A stretch of DNA of 19,816 nucleotides from an uncultured Blautia sp. Its GTDB lineage: Bacteria > Bacillota > Clostridia > Lachnospirales > Lachnospiraceae. The notes under the pieces were generated by a model. It ran no database searches and was not told the DNA's origin. It was given only the letters and a program-made list of their open reading frames with translations. Location: NCBI GenBank assembly GCA_900542045.1, contig UQMI01000059.1, positions 1 to 19,816 on the forward strand. The letters are read 5' to 3'. The translations under genes and the position numbers were made by a program. Position 1 is the first letter of the stretch; the number at the start of each line of letters is the position of its first letter. Positions 7,677 through 16,016 of the stretch are shown one piece after another.

Positions 7677-8285
7677 CTACAGATCTTCCAGAAGCACATT
7701 CTTTTTGATCCAGGCAATGACCTGATCCACATTTTCTCCATCCCGGATATTGGTAAACAGAAATGGCCGGTCTCCCCGCATTTTCCTGGAATCCCGTTCC
7801 ATGACTTCCAGGCTTGCTCCCACATAAGGCGCCAGATCAATTTTATTGATCACCAGCAGATCGGAACGTGTAATGCCCGGTCCGCCTTTTCTGGGAATCT
7901 TGTCGCCTTCCGCCACATCGATCACAAAGATCGTGGCATCCACCAGTTCCGGACTGAACGTAGCCGAAAGATTATCGCCACCGCTTTCAATAAACAGCAG
8001 CTGGATATCCGGAAACCGTTCCATCATCTCATCCACTGCCTCCAGATTCATGGAGGCATCCTCCCGGATGGCTGTGTGCGGGCATCCGCCAGTTTCCACT
8101 CCGATGATCCGTTCCACCGGCAGCACGGAATTCCGGGCCAGAAACTCTGCGTCTTCCTTTGTATAAATATCATTGGTAATCACACCAATACTGTATTCCT
8201 GTGCCATTCTTCTGGACAGGGCTTCGATCAGGGCTGTTTTTCCGGATCCTACCGGGCCTGCCACACCGATTTTCACATAGGACAT
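7677..8285 (-). CDS. ureG: Urease accessory GTPase UreG
   Basis: UreG is the SIMIBI-class GTPase that powers nickel insertion into urease. The 202-residue protein has the P-loop GPVGSGKT (10-17), the metal-binding Cys-Pro-His motif (68-70) in [11 protein letters not shown], the switch segment [12 protein letters not shown] and the base-recognition motif NKID. All key residues are present and the length is typical. The start is preceded by AAGGAGAG. The operon has no nickel permease in this window, so nickel must come from uptake genes elsewhere. Confidence 0.97.
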   Translation of the reverse strand: MSYVKIGVAGPVGSGKTALIEALSRRMAQEYSIGVITNDIYTKEDAEFLARNSVLPVERIIGVETGGCPHTAIREDASMNLEAVDEMMERFPDIQLLFIESGGDNLSATFSPELVDATIFVIDVAEGDKIPRKGGPGITRSDLLVINKIDLAPYVGASLEVMERDSRKMRGDRPFLFTNIRDGENVDQVIAWIKKNVLLEDL

Positions 8286-8312
8286 AGTTCTCTCTCCTTA
8301 CCACATACGATT

Positions 8313-8344
8313 TTTTCAAAAAACACCTGCGCATTTTCAAAAAA
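8313..8344. repeat. Two copies of TTTTCAAAAAA in the ureF-ureG gap
   Basis: The 11-mer TTTTCAAAAAA occurs at 8313-8323 and 8334-8344, exactly 21 bp apart, or two helical turns. This 99-bp gap is the longest within ureEFGD. The copies are A/T-rich and could be chance, an operator or weak RNA structure. Nothing else was seen in the gap apart from the ureG ribosome binding site. Confidence 0.3.
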
Positions 8345-8384
8345 GTTTCCATATACAGGCATTTATTGTCTCCCGGTTTTGCTG

Positions 8385-9083
8385 TCAGGACATATAAATC
8401 CTGGAATACAGCCGCTCATGCTGCATACCCCGCAGATCAAAACCCGGCGCAGACAGACACAGATCTTCCACTGTGAGATGTTCCACCCGTTCCAGCTCCT
8501 CTGCCATCAACGGATAGCATTCGCTGAGCAGTTTCTGGCCGCTGCTTTGACTGAGGGGGATGGTCTTTACGCAGTTGGTCACCGTAGCAGATATCTGCGC
8601 ATAAAGGAAATGCGACAATGCCTGTCTCTTCTCTATGGACAATGCCGCACAGAAAACACCGTAAACGCAGCAATGACTCATGGTCTTTCCTTTCCGAGCA
8701 GCAGTATATTTTCGAAAGCTGCCATTTTCCGGCAGCTGCAGTGCTCCCATAGTCTTGGCAAACCGGGATCCCATTTTCCGGGAGGCTTCCCTTTGCTCCA
8801 TGGGCAGCCTGGAGGCTTCCAGAATCTCCTCCAATTCATTTAATCTCTGTATGTCTTCCTGGTCTGCATATTCCCAGGCCAGACGGGCAGCCAGCAATTC
8901 TGTGTACGTGAGGTTCCAGCAGAGTTTCTGCCGGATGTACTGCGCCGCACTGACCTCATCATGAACAATCCCTTTCTGAATATAAGTTTCCAGTCCCTGA
9001 GAATGAGAATATCCTCCAATGGGAAACAGGGCGTCATTTACCTGCAGTAAATAAAAGTCTTTCTGTTCTGTCATTTTCTCCAT
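8385..9083 (-). CDS. ureF: Urease accessory protein UreF
   Basis: UreF bridges UreD and UreG and is thought to act as a fidelity checkpoint for nickel loading. It is an all-helical cytoplasmic protein. The hallmark segment NDALFPIGGYSHSQGLE appears near the N-terminus, with LLAARLAWEYA and MGSRFAKTM further on; 232 residues is typical. The frame is open up to 9137, but that region overlaps the His tail of ureE. I chose the ATG at 9083, which gives MEKMTEQ; the ATG at 9074 is nearly as likely. Weak AGGGG and GGAG sites precede them. It starts 10 bp after ureE. Confidence 0.93.
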   Translation of the reverse strand: MEKMTEQKDFYLLQVNDALFPIGGYSHSQGLETYIQKGIVHDEVSAAQYIRQKLCWNLTYTELLAARLAWEYADQEDIQRLNELEEILEASRLPMEQREASRKMGSRFAKTMGALQLPENGSFRKYTAARKGKTMSHCCVYGVFCAALSIEKRQALSHFLYAQISATVTNCVKTIPLSQSSGQKLLSECYPLMAEELERVEHLTVEDLCLSAPGFDLRGMQHERLYSRIYMS

Positions 9084-9093
9084 AACCCCTGAT

Positions 9094-9576
9094 TCAATGA
9101 TGATGATTATGCACCGAAGCGGAAATCCGATGATCAAAATTCAGTTTTTCTGTTTTCTTACCTGGGATCACACCATGGATCTTCTGCAGCATGGCCATCA
9201 CCGGTTCGTTGTAAATGGTAACTAATGTATCGGTTCCATCCCCGCCCCAGAACAAAGGCGCATGACGATTGCCGATCTCATAGCAGACCTTTGCCGCCGC
9301 TTTTTCATGGCCTTTTTCCAGGCGGATCTCGATTACTTCACAGGGCGGCGTATTCACCGCGATGATCCTGCTTTCATCTTCGTAGATCACATCGTCCTGC
9401 AGAAGGCCTCTGGTCAGCACCGAATCATCCATACGGATTCCCACGTCTGTGCCCTGATCAGTGGTTTTTCTGTGGATCTTCTTGAAGGCTTCGTGCCATT
9501 CAATGTCCACATATTCCACTGTTTTTTGGCTGGTATCCATCTCTTCCAGTTTTCCTAAAATCTGTTCACAAAGCAT
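9094..9576 (-). CDS. ureE: Urease accessory nickel metallochaperone UreE
   Basis: UreE binds nickel and hands it to the UreDFG-apourease complex. The 160-residue protein has an N-terminal domain with DDSVLTRGLLQDDVIY and a ferredoxin-like metal domain. The metal domain carries the conserved GNRHAPLFW, with the interface metal ligand His105. The protein ends HNHHH (156-160), a short histidine tail giving extra metal capacity, though far shorter than the His-rich tail of Klebsiella UreE. AAGGAGA precedes the start, and ureI ends 15 bp upstream. The identification is firm. Confidence 0.95.
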   Translation of the reverse strand: MLCEQILGKLEEMDTSQKTVEYVDIEWHEAFKKIHRKTTDQGTDVGIRMDDSVLTRGLLQDDVIYEDESRIIAVNTPPCEVIEIRLEKGHEKAAAKVCYEIGNRHAPLFWGGDGTDTLVTIYNEPVMAMLQKIHGVIPGKKTEKLNFDHRISASVHNHHH

Positions 9577-9591
9577 TCCCCTGTTCTCCTT

Positions 9592-10098
9592 TTACCATAT
9601 ATTCAGCAGCATCATAACACCGGGGATCCAGGCAGTTACCACACCTTCAAATACCTGCAGCACCGGAACAAATTTCCCCAGTTTCTTTCCCATGATATCC
9701 TCCACGAAGGATGTGCCCCAGAGGATGGCCCACAGATACCAGATACCAGCCCAACGGATATCTGCTGTAATACCCAAAGACGCATTTCCCAGAAAACCTT
9801 CCACTGTGCCAAAGATCACCGCATTCACCGCCACAAAGGTGGAAAACCAGGCAAAGGGCAAAGGGCTTAAATTCAAAAGTTTATTGGCGGCCACAAACAA
9901 ATAGGTAAATCCGAACAGCAGACCTGTGGCTGCCGCATAATAATTCCCCTGGGCCAGATTTACAAAATTGATGTACAGGGACAGTCCCCCGGTAAAAATA
10001 TTCATAATTGCCGATGACCTGGCATCCACCTTGCACAGAGTGCAGATACCATTGTTGATCAGCACGATTCCCACAAATAACAGGCAGGCTCCTAACAT
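9592..10098 (-). CDS. ureI: Urea channel UreI (AmiS/UreI family)
   Basis: This 168-residue inner-membrane protein belongs to the UreI/AmiS family, whose members conduct urea or short-chain amides. It begins MLGACLLFVGIVLINNGIC and continues with GLLFGFTYL, FAWFSTFVAVNAV and the C-terminal LGKFVPVLQVFEGVVTAWIP. All of these match Helicobacter UreI blocks, and six membrane segments are expected. An ATG at 10104 is also in frame, but GGGAG directly abuts it while being 6 bp from the ATG at 10098, so 10098 is chosen. The long first periplasmic loop of Helicobacter UreI is reduced to a few residues here. The protein contains no histidine at all, so the known acid-gating residues are absent. It lies between ureC and ureE. 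Confidence 0.94.
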   Translation of the reverse strand: MLGACLLFVGIVLINNGICTLCKVDARSSAIMNIFTGGLSLYINFVNLAQGNYYAAATGLLFGFTYLFVAANKLLNLSPLPFAWFSTFVAVNAVIFGTVEGFLGNASLGITADIRWAGIWYLWAILWGTSFVEDIMGKKLGKFVPVLQVFEGVVTAWIPGVMMLLNIW

Positions 10099-10120
10099 AT
10101 CCATCTCCCTTTCTTACCAT

Positions 10121-10154
10121 CCGTATGCGGCTCCTTTCGTGGAACCGCATACGG
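10121..10154 (-). promoter_or_regulatory. Strong intercistronic hairpin upstream of ureI
   Basis: CCGTATGCGG (10121-10130) pairs perfectly with CCGCATACGG (10145-10154). After one mismatch, a further 3 bp (TCC/GGA) leave a 6-base loop. In the minus-strand transcript the structure ends 11 bases before the GGGAG site of ureI and has no U-tract, so it is not a classical terminator. A role in RNA processing or stability, or in tuning ureI translation, is plausible. Weaker hairpins GGCGG/CCGCC (10170-10186) and GCTGC/GCAGC (10217-10229) lie between it and the ureC stop. Confidence 0.6.
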
Positions 10155-10234
10155 AAAATTTTTATATCTGGCGGCACCGATCCGCCGCGTTGCTTACATG
10201 ATCCGGAAACCGCCAGGCTGCTTTGCAGCTCTGA

Positions 10235-11956
10235 TCAGAACAAGCTGTACAGCTGTGTCAGCGGAAGCTTATCCGCCGGTTTTGACGTGATGGCTTCTCC
10301 GTCCACCGTCACCTCATAGGTTTCCGGATCCACGGTAATCGCCGGGGTCCGGTCATTGTATATCATATCCTTTTTGCTGATATTCCGGCATCCCTTCACC
10401 GGTACCACCTGCTTCTCCAGACCATATGCCTCTTTGATATCCGCCTCGTAAGCCGCCTGGGAAACAAAAGTCAGACAGGAAGCATATTTTGCCTTGCCAT
10501 GGGCCGCGAACATGGGCTGATACAGCACCGGCTGGGTTGTGGGGATGGAAGCATTGGCATCTCCCATTTTGGAGGCAATGATCATGCCGCCTTTGATGAT
10601 CATATCCGGTTTCGCACCGAAAAACATGGGATTCCACAGCACCAGATCCGCTTCTTTTCCCTCTTCCACAGAACCTACATACCGGGAAATTCCATGGGTG
10701 ATGGCCGGGTTAATGGTATATTTGGCAATGTATCGTTTTACACGGAAGTTATCATTTCCATGGCCTTCGTCTTCCGGCAGAGCGCCTCTTTCGTCTTTCA
10801 TTTTGCTGGCGGTCTGCCAGGTGCGCGTGATCACTTCCCCCACACGGCCCATGGCCTGGGAATCGGAGCTCATCATGCTGAAGATCCCCATATCATGGAG
10901 CACATCTTCTGCAGCAATGGTCTCGGGACGAATCCGGGAATCCGCAAAAGCCACATCCTCCGGAATCTTTTTATCCAGGTGATGGCACACCATCAGCATA
11001 TCCAGATGTTCATCCAGAGTGTTCACCGTGTAAGGCATGGTGGGATTTGTGGAAGAAGGCAGTACATTTTCCGCTGCCGCCGCCCGGATGATATCCGGCG
11101 CGTGACCGCCTCCTGCTCCTTCGGTATGATAAGTATGAATGGTACGTCCTCCAATGGCCGCCAGGGTATCCTCCACACAGCCGCCTTCGTTTAATGTATC
11201 GGTGTGAATAGCCACCTGCACATCATAGGCATCCGCCACATTCAGACAATGATCAATGACAGCCGGTGTTGCGCCCCAGTCTTCATGGATCTTCAGTCCC
11301 ATGGCACCGGCCTTTACCTGTTCAATGAGAGGCTCTTCATCAGAGCAGTTGCCCTTTCCCAGAAAACCCAGATTCATGGGATATTCTTCCGCCGCTTTCA
11401 GCATCATTTCCAGATTCCAGGGACCCGGGGTACAGGTGGTGGCATTGGTGCCGTCGGCCGGTCCGGTTCCGCCGCCGATCATGGTGGTAACACCGCTGTA
11501 CAGCGCGCAGTCGATCTGCTGGGGACTGATGAAATGAATGTGGGTATCAATACCGCCGGCAGTGACAATCATCCCTTCTCCTGCCAGGGCCTCGGTGGAA
11601 GCCCCCACCGTCATGCCAGGCGTCACCCCATCCATGATATCCGGGTTTCCGGCCTTTCCGATTCCTTTGATCCTGCCGTCCTTGATCCCGATATCTGCTT
11701 TTATGATCCCTGTATAATCCACAATCAGGGCATTGGTGATCACCAGATCCAGATCTCCGTCCCGGCTGCAGGTTTTCACAGACTGTCCCATGCCGTCCCG
11801 GATGGTCTTGCCGCCGCCGAATTTCACTTCATCTCCATAGGTGGTATAATCTTTTTCCACCTCAATGACCAGACTTGTATCTGCCAGACGTACTTTATCT
11901 CCTGTGGTGGGGCCGTACATCATCGCATATTTCTCACCAGAAATTTTTACACTCAT
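10235..11956 (-). CDS. ureC: Urease subunit alpha UreC (catalytic subunit)
   Basis: UreC is the nickel-containing catalytic subunit that hydrolyses urea to ammonia and carbamate in the cytoplasm. All active-site residues of the amidohydrolase fold are visible. They are His139 and His141 in DTHIHF, the lysine to be carbamylated Lys222 in GLKIHEDWG, His251 in AIHTDT, His277 in YHTEGAGGG, and Asp365 in [10 protein letters not shown]. Flap residues Cys324 and His325 occur in MVCHHLD. The 573-residue length is normal and the protein ends in the typical [11 protein letters not shown] strong AAGGAGG precedes the start. The gene lies 12 bp after ureB. The subunit appears fully functional, and identification is certain from motifs. 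Confidence 0.99.
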   Translation of the reverse strand: MSVKISGEKYAMMYGPTTGDKVRLADTSLVIEVEKDYTTYGDEVKFGGGKTIRDGMGQSVKTCSRDGDLDLVITNALIVDYTGIIKADIGIKDGRIKGIGKAGNPDIMDGVTPGMTVGASTEALAGEGMIVTAGGIDTHIHFISPQQIDCALYSGVTTMIGGGTGPADGTNATTCTPGPWNLEMMLKAAEEYPMNLGFLGKGNCSDEEPLIEQVKAGAMGLKIHEDWGATPAVIDHCLNVADAYDVQVAIHTDTLNEGGCVEDTLAAIGGRTIHTYHTEGAGGGHAPDIIRAAAAENVLPSSTNPTMPYTVNTLDEHLDMLMVCHHLDKKIPEDVAFADSRIRPETIAAEDVLHDMGIFSMMSSDSQAMGRVGEVITRTWQTASKMKDERGALPEDEGHGNDNFRVKRYIAKYTINPAITHGISRYVGSVEEGKEADLVLWNPMFFGAKPDMIIKGGMIIASKMGDANASIPTTQPVLYQPMFAAHGKAKYASCLTFVSQAAYEADIKEAYGLEKQVVPVKGCRNISKKDMIYNDRTPAITVDPETYEVTVDGEAITSKPADKLPLTQLYSLF

Positions 11957-11968
11957 AATCCATCCTCC

Positions 11969-12328
11969 TTACAGAAAACCCTTCTGTTTTGCCTTATCCA
12001 ATGCTGCCTTTTTCGTATCCGCTGCCGCCCGGGCACAAGTCAGATCATTCAGACCAAAGACTCTTTTTCTGCCGCCCATTTCCGCCAGCTGCACTTCTTT
12101 TTCTTCCCCCGGTTCGAAACGAACAGAGGTTCCGGAGGGGATATCCAGATGGTATCCATAGGCTGCCTCCCGGTCAAATTTCAGGCACCGGTTCACCTCA
12201 AAAAAATGATAATGAGAACCCACCTGCACCGGTCTGTCTCCGGTATTGGCCACCACGATCTTCACTGTATTCTTCCCTGCATTTAATGTGATCTCTCTGT
12301 CTGCAGGAATAATTTCTCCAATTCTCAT
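11969..12328 (-). CDS. ureB: Urease subunit beta UreB
   Basis: UreB is a structural subunit that packs against UreC and UreA in the urease trimer. The 119-residue protein shows the family blocks [38 protein letters not shown] and the glycine-containing FGLND. It is a separate gene, as in most bacteria, not fused to ureA as in Helicobacter. AGGAGG precedes the start, and ureA ends 13 bp upstream. The tail is somewhat extended and Lys/Ala-rich ([16 protein letters not shown]). Confidence 0.97.
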   Translation of the reverse strand: MRIGEIIPADREITLNAGKNTVKIVVANTGDRPVQVGSHYHFFEVNRCLKFDREAAYGYHLDIPSGTSVRFEPGEEKEVQLAEMGGRKRVFGLNDLTCARAAADTKKAALDKAKQKGFL

Positions 12329-12341
12329 CTGCCTGTCCTCC

Positions 12342-12644
12342 TTACTGTATGGGATTGTGAACCGTTACCAGCTTGGTTCCATCGGGAAAAGTGGCTTCCA
12401 CCTGCACCTCTCCGATCATATCTGCCACACCGTCCATCACGTCATCGGCAGACAGAATTTTCGTACCCGCCTGCATCAGTTCCACCACGGTTTTACCGTC
12501 TCTGGCCATTTCCAGAAGCTCCGAACTTAAGTAAGCCAGCGCTTCTGTATAATTGAGTTTCAGCCCTCTCGCCTTCCTTTCCTTTGCCAGATTTCCGGCC
12601 ATATGGAGCATCAGTTTTTCCTGTTCCTTTGGGTTTAGCCTCAT
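12342..12644 (-). CDS. ureA: Urease subunit gamma UreA
   Basis: UreA is the small structural subunit of urease and the first gene of the operon. The 100-residue protein begins [17 protein letters not shown] and contains [38 protein letters not shown] and the C-terminal HNPIQ, all diagnostic. The frame is open further upstream to 12683, but that region is the terminator hairpin. The start at 12644 has a perfect GGAGG (12651-12655) 6 bp away and is clearly correct. Confidence 0.98.
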   Translation of the reverse strand: MRLNPKEQEKLMLHMAGNLAKERKARGLKLNYTEALAYLSSELLEMARDGKTVVELMQAGTKILSADDVMDGVADMIGEVQVEATFPDGTKLVTVHNPIQ

Positions 12645-12667
12645 GATATACCTCCTTTGTGCACACG

Positions 12668-12711
12668 AAAAAAAGGACGGCAAAAAAGTCTTCTGACTTC
12701 TTTGTCGTCCT
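12668..12711 (-). terminator. Intrinsic terminator/attenuator immediately upstream of ureA
   Basis: Arms at 12674-12690 and 12695-12711 form a 17-position stem with one mismatch and one G-U pair, closed by a 4-base loop. In the minus direction the stem is followed directly by a run of T (12668-12673). This is a textbook rho-independent terminator. It ends only about 12 bp before the ureA ribosome binding site and lies downstream of the ure promoter. It therefore acts on the urease transcript itself as well as on any readthrough from the kinase gene. No competing antiterminator pairing is obvious in the short upstream leader. Confidence 0.85.
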
Positions 12712-12740
12712 GATTTATCTGCGATTCATTATAGAAACGG

Positions 12741-12769
12741 ATTATACATGGGACTTTTGGATTCGTCAA
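12741..12769 (-). promoter_or_regulatory. Promoter of the urease operon
   Basis: TTGACG (12764-12769) and a perfect TATAAT (12741-12746) are separated by 17 bp, and an A-tract sits just upstream of the -35. A second TATAAT at 12728-12733 has only a poor -35. Transcription would begin near 12734 and give a leader of about 90 nt that contains the terminator hairpin. The -35 lies 16 bp beyond the kinase stop codon. No alternative promoter fits between the hairpin and ureA. Confidence 0.75.
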
Positions 12770-12785
12770 GTATTTTTTACCAGAT

Positions 12786-14162
12786 TCACACAGATATCTG
12801 GATTTCCGGCAGAAAATTTCCATTCTCTTTGGGGATCATAAGCAGCTCTCCGCCATGGGCCCGGGCGATCTGCCGGACGATCCGAAGCCCCATCACATGC
12901 ACGCCTTTTTCTGAGGAAATTTCCGTTTTTTCCAGGGTTTCTTTCACAGAGGGCGTGATTCCCGGTCCGCTGTCCCAGAATCGCCAGCAGAGCTTTCCTT
13001 CCCTCCAGAAAACAGAAAGTTCCATTGTACATCCCCCGGGATTGTGCTCGATACTGTTGCGGATCAGATTCCGCACAGCCCGTTTCCACAGCTTTACATC
13101 TCCGGAAAGCTGAATCCTTTCTGTCTCCTGGGGGATTTCCAGTCCAATCTCATATCGTTTCTCCAATCCTTCGTTGTAAAATTCTGCCACACATTCCCGC
13201 AGCAGATTGGCCGGATAAAAGCGTTGTCTGCGCAGGGGCTGGGCGTCATATTCCAGCTTGGACGTCAGGTTCAGATCCTCGATCAGATGACGGATCTGAA
13301 GGCTCTGGGTCCGGATCGCCTGCACTTTCTCCCGCACTTTTTCATTCAGAGACCTGTCTGCCGCCAGTGTATCGGAATACCCCAGAACCAGCGCCAATGG
13401 TGTTCGGATATCGTGGGAAACCCCTGCGATCCAGCTGGTCCTGGCATTGTCTCTCTGTTCCAGGCGCCGCTGCTGTTCCACCAGAATCTTCGATACCTGA
13501 TTCACCTTTGCCGCCAGCTCCCACACTACGCCTTTTTCCCGCAGGTGAAGCTGTCGGTTCTGGGAAAGATCCATGATCCCATGCACCACCGGTTTCAGAG
13601 ACCGGTAAAGACGATACCCAAACCCCAGACACAAAACCAGGATCAGCAGCACATTGCTTCCCAGGAACAGAAACAGAAAACCGGGAAGCCGTTTCATATT
13701 TTCCACGGATATCTCCATGGTATATTTTCCCACGCTGTCTTTTGCTTCTCCCAGTACCAGCAGATCCTCTCCATGGGTCCAGACCCGGACCGGATAATCC
13801 TCCAGATACCACCGGGAGAAGGCCGCCACTTCATTTCGGCTGTAATGATCCCGGATGTCATCCGGCACCTGCCATTCCCAGATCCGGTTTCCCTCCTCAT
13901 CCAGCACCATGGCCCAGACAAATGCCGACTGTTCCAGCAGGCGGATTCCCTCTTCCTTCATGGCAACTCCATCCGTTTCATCGATAAGCCGGGCTTCTAT
14001 ATCCGCAAGATACCGGCTCCCCGTGGTCTGCCCCAGGGGCTCCCGCAGAAAATTCTGCCAGGCCGCCCAGAGAAACACCGTGGTGTTCAGACACAGGATC
14101 AGAAATAAGACCAGCACGGCTCCGGCCAGATAATACCAGACAATTCTTCCCAGACTTTTCAT
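12786..14162 (-). CDS. Sensor histidine kinase of a two-component system
   Basis: This 458-residue membrane kinase senses an external signal and phosphorylates the adjacent regulator. The first membrane segment is about 8-34, an extracytoplasmic sensor domain of about 125 residues follows, and the second segment is about 160-184. A HAMP-like linker leads to the H-box GVSHDIRTPLALVLGYSD with phospho-acceptor His250. The ATP domain has the N-box RNLIRNSIEHNPGG and G1 box WDSGPG (396-401). The G2 box is degenerate (KGVHVMGLRI). The frame is open upstream to 14333, but the ATG at 14162 overlaps the regulator stop as ATGA and gives a normal N-terminus. Its position beside a LanFEG-type transporter suggests it senses an antimicrobial peptide, by analogy with NisK and CprK. 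Confidence 0.92.
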   Translation of the reverse strand: MKSLGRIVWYYLAGAVLVLFLILCLNTTVFLWAAWQNFLREPLGQTTGSRYLADIEARLIDETDGVAMKEEGIRLLEQSAFVWAMVLDEEGNRIWEWQVPDDIRDHYSRNEVAAFSRWYLEDYPVRVWTHGEDLLVLGEAKDSVGKYTMEISVENMKRLPGFLFLFLGSNVLLILVLCLGFGYRLYRSLKPVVHGIMDLSQNRQLHLREKGVVWELAAKVNQVSKILVEQQRRLEQRDNARTSWIAGVSHDIRTPLALVLGYSDTLAADRSLNEKVREKVQAIRTQSLQIRHLIEDLNLTSKLEYDAQPLRRQRFYPANLLRECVAEFYNEGLEKRYEIGLEIPQETERIQLSGDVKLWKRAVRNLIRNSIEHNPGGCTMELSVFWREGKLCWRFWDSGPGITPSVKETLEKTEISSEKGVHVMGLRIVRQIARAHGGELLMIPKENGNFLPEIQISV

Positions 14163-14887
14163 GATTCCCTCCTGTTTTCCGTTTCTTTTGCCAGCCGGTA
14201 TCCGATTCCCCGACAAGTCAGAAGCCATCTGGGATGGGAGGGATTTTCCTCGATCTTCTCCCGCAGATGGCGGATATGCACCATAAGCGTATTTTCGTAT
14301 CCATAATAGGAATCGCCCCAGGCTGCCATGCACAGCGCGTCAAAGGTAACAATATTCCCCCGGTTCTGCTCCAGTTTTTCCAGCAGCGCCAGTTCTTTTG
14401 CCGTCAGGGATATCTGCTCCTCTCCACGAAAGACAATGCCCTGCTTCAGCGACACCCGATAGGGCGCCAGAAGCAGCTCTCCCCCTTCCTGGCTTTCCTG
14501 GCCCAGGGGTGCATAAGTCCTCTTGAGAATTGCTCCGATCCGCAGGATCAGCTCCTGGGGCAGAAACGGTTTGGTGATATAATCATCTGCTCCCAGTCCC
14601 AGGCCCAGCAGCCGGTCATTGTCCTCATCTCTGGCAGACAAAAACAGCATCGGCACTTCTCTCTGACGCTGAAATTCCCGAAACAGTGAAAAGCCATCTC
14701 CATCCGGCAGCATGATATCCAGTATCACCAGGTCCGGTTTTACCTCCCAAAACAGCTTTCTCCCTTCTGCGCAGGAAGCCGCTGTATACACTTTGTGGTA
14801 GCCGCTTTCCTCCAGGATCTGCCGGATCATTTCCCGCAGTTCTCTGTGATCATCCACTAACAATATTTTCCGGTCATAATGATTCAT
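14159..14887 (-). CDS. OmpR/PhoB-family response regulator
   Basis: This 242-residue DNA-binding regulator pairs with the overlapping kinase gene. The receiver domain has the acidic pair Asp12-Asp13, phospho-acceptor Asp57 in VILDIMLPDGDG, and the conserved Lys in DDYITKPF. The C-terminal winged helix includes ISLTAKELALLEKLEQNRGNIV and VHIRHLREKIEENPSHP, typical of OmpR/PhoB regulators. An ATG at 14893 is in frame, but GAGGG abuts it with no spacing and lies 6 bp from the ATG at 14887, so 14887 is chosen. It diverges from the ABC transporter operon, which it probably activates. The target is inferred. Confidence 0.94.
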   Translation of the reverse strand: MNHYDRKILLVDDHRELREMIRQILEESGYHKVYTAASCAEGRKLFWEVKPDLVILDIMLPDGDGFSLFREFQRQREVPMLFLSARDEDNDRLLGLGLGADDYITKPFLPQELILRIGAILKRTYAPLGQESQEGGELLLAPYRVSLKQGIVFRGEEQISLTAKELALLEKLEQNRGNIVTFDALCMAAWGDSYYGYENTLMVHIRHLREKIEENPSHPRWLLTCRGIGYRLAKETENRRES

Positions 14888-14962
14888 ATCCATCCCTCAA
14901 TCTCTCTGCTTTGTTGTCGTTGCAATGCCAGTGGGCAAAAGACCATGGCCTGCATCATGTCT

Positions 14963-14991
14963 ATTATAGCCGGAATTCTTCCGTCTTTCAT
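14963..14991 (-). promoter_or_regulatory. Promoter of the two-component genes
   Basis: A perfect TATAAT (14963-14968) lies 17 bp from ATGAAA (14986-14991), which matches 4 of 6 consensus -35 positions. The predicted leader is about 70 nt. This is a moderate candidate; the rest of the segment up to the regulator start shows nothing else. Confidence 0.5.
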
Positions 14992-15007
14992 CCATCCCGG
15001 AAAAAAT

Positions 15008-15060
15008 TAAGGTAAAAATAAGGCAGTCTTCAGGAAGGACTAAGCTGAAGGTTCTAAAAT
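15008..15060 (+). promoter_or_regulatory. Candidate activated promoter and regulator site of the ABC transporter operon
   Basis: A TAAAAT -10 candidate (15055-15060) has no good -35 upstream, as expected for a promoter needing an activator. Direct TAAGG repeats at 15008 and 15019 are 11 bp apart, the usual spacing for OmpR-family half-sites. An inverted repeat CTTCAG/CTGAAG (15028-15050) also lies upstream. Binding by the divergent response regulator is inference. Confidence 0.35.
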
Positions 15061-15098
15061 CTTTTCTATCCTTTTACAGAAAATGGAGGTTATACACT

Positions 15099-16016
15099 AT
15101 GAAAAAATCTGTCATTACAACCAGCGGCCTGACCAAGCAATACAAACAAAAGGCTGTAGTAGAGGATCTGGACCTGCGGGTTCCGGAAGGTAGTATCTAT
15201 GGCTTTCTCGGGCCCAATGGCGCCGGCAAATCCACAACAATGAAAATGCTGCTGGGGCTTGTGAAACCCACAAAAGGCAGCATCCATGTACTGGGCAAAC
15301 CGGTACAGGAGAAAAACCGTCTGGCCATCCTGCGAAATACCGGTTCCCTGATCGAATCCCCTGCCTATTACGGCCATCTCACCGGAAGGGAAAACCTGCG
15401 GATCATCTGCACGCTGAAAGCGATTCCGGAAGAAGACATTGACCGTGTCCTGCAGGTAGTCCGCATGACCAATCAGCAGGATAAGAAAGTCAGCCAGTAT
15501 TCTCTGGGCATGAAACAGCGGCTGGGACTGGCCTGCGCCCTTCTGGGAAATCCCCGGCTCCTTCTTCTGGATGAACCCACCAACGGGCTGGATCCCGCCG
15601 GTATTCAGGAGATGCGGGAACTGATCTGTTCTCTTCCCCGGCAATACCAGATGACTGTTCTGGTCTCCAGTCATCTGCTCAGCGAAATGGACCAGATGGC
15701 CACCCATGTGGGGATCATCAACAATGGACAGCTGATCTTCCAGGACAGTCTGACCAGCCTTCATGAGCACAGCCGTTCCCATATGTTCCTGCACACCACA
15801 GATGACCCCAATGCCTATGAATGCCTGAAGCAGGCAGGATTTCCCATTGTCTGGAAAAACCAGAAACTGTATCTGACCACCGCAGAGGATGGCACAGTGA
15901 TAAAATCCAGTCTTCTGCTGGCCGGACAGGGCATTGGTCTGCTGCGCCTGGAAGAAAAGCAGATGAGTCTGGAAGATATCTTTTTAAGTCTCACCGGAAA
16001 GCAGGTGAGCCTATGA
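15099..16016 (+). CDS. LanF/BcrA-type ABC transporter ATP-binding protein with E-loop (peptide immunity/resistance)
   Basis: This 305-residue ATPase drives a transporter that likely expels antimicrobial peptides from the membrane. It has Walker A GPNGAGKST (38-46), a signature region YSLGMKQRLGLACALL (134-149), Walker B LLLLDEPTNGLDP and the switch His in SSHLLSEMD. At the Q-loop position it reads GSLIESPAYY, with Glu86 in place of Gln. This E-loop is the known hallmark of lantibiotic-immunity ATPases such as NukF. A GGAGG site precedes the start, and the gene overlaps the next one as ATGA. No lantibiotic synthesis genes are near, so it probably serves resistance to peptides made by others, like CprA of Clostridioides difficile. 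Confidence 0.9.
   Translation: MKKSVITTSGLTKQYKQKAVVEDLDLRVPEGSIYGFLGPNGAGKSTTMKMLLGLVKPTKGSIHVLGKPVQEKNRLAILRNTGSLIESPAYYGHLTGRENLRIICTLKAIPEEDIDRVLQVVRMTNQQDKKVSQYSLGMKQRLGLACALLGNPRLLLLDEPTNGLDPAGIQEMRELICSLPRQYQMTVLVSSHLLSEMDQMATHVGIINNGQLIFQDSLTSLHEHSRSHMFLHTTDDPNAYECLKQAGFPIVWKNQKLYLTTAEDGTVIKSSLLLAGQGIGLLRLEEKQMSLEDIFLSLTGKQVSL

Noticed and set aside
7656..8843. Long open frame of 395 codons on the plus strand opposite ureG and ureF
   Set aside because: It is antisense to two well-identified genes, has no family resemblance and is rich in His, Phe and Cys as expected from a reverse-complement shadow.
12645..12683. N-terminal extension of UreA to the ATG at 12683
   Set aside because: The extension would be encoded by the terminator stem and lacks family similarity. 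The ATG at 12644 has a perfect ribosome binding site.
12715..12729. Four-codon leader ORF (Met-Asn-Arg-Arg-stop) before the ure attenuator
   Set aside because: It would begin about five bases after the predicted start site, with no ribosome binding site and no run of regulatory codons. It is probably chance.
14163..14333. Extended start for the sensor kinase
   Set aside because: It would read through the response-regulator gene in another frame. The ATGA junction start gives a normal membrane segment at the N-terminus.
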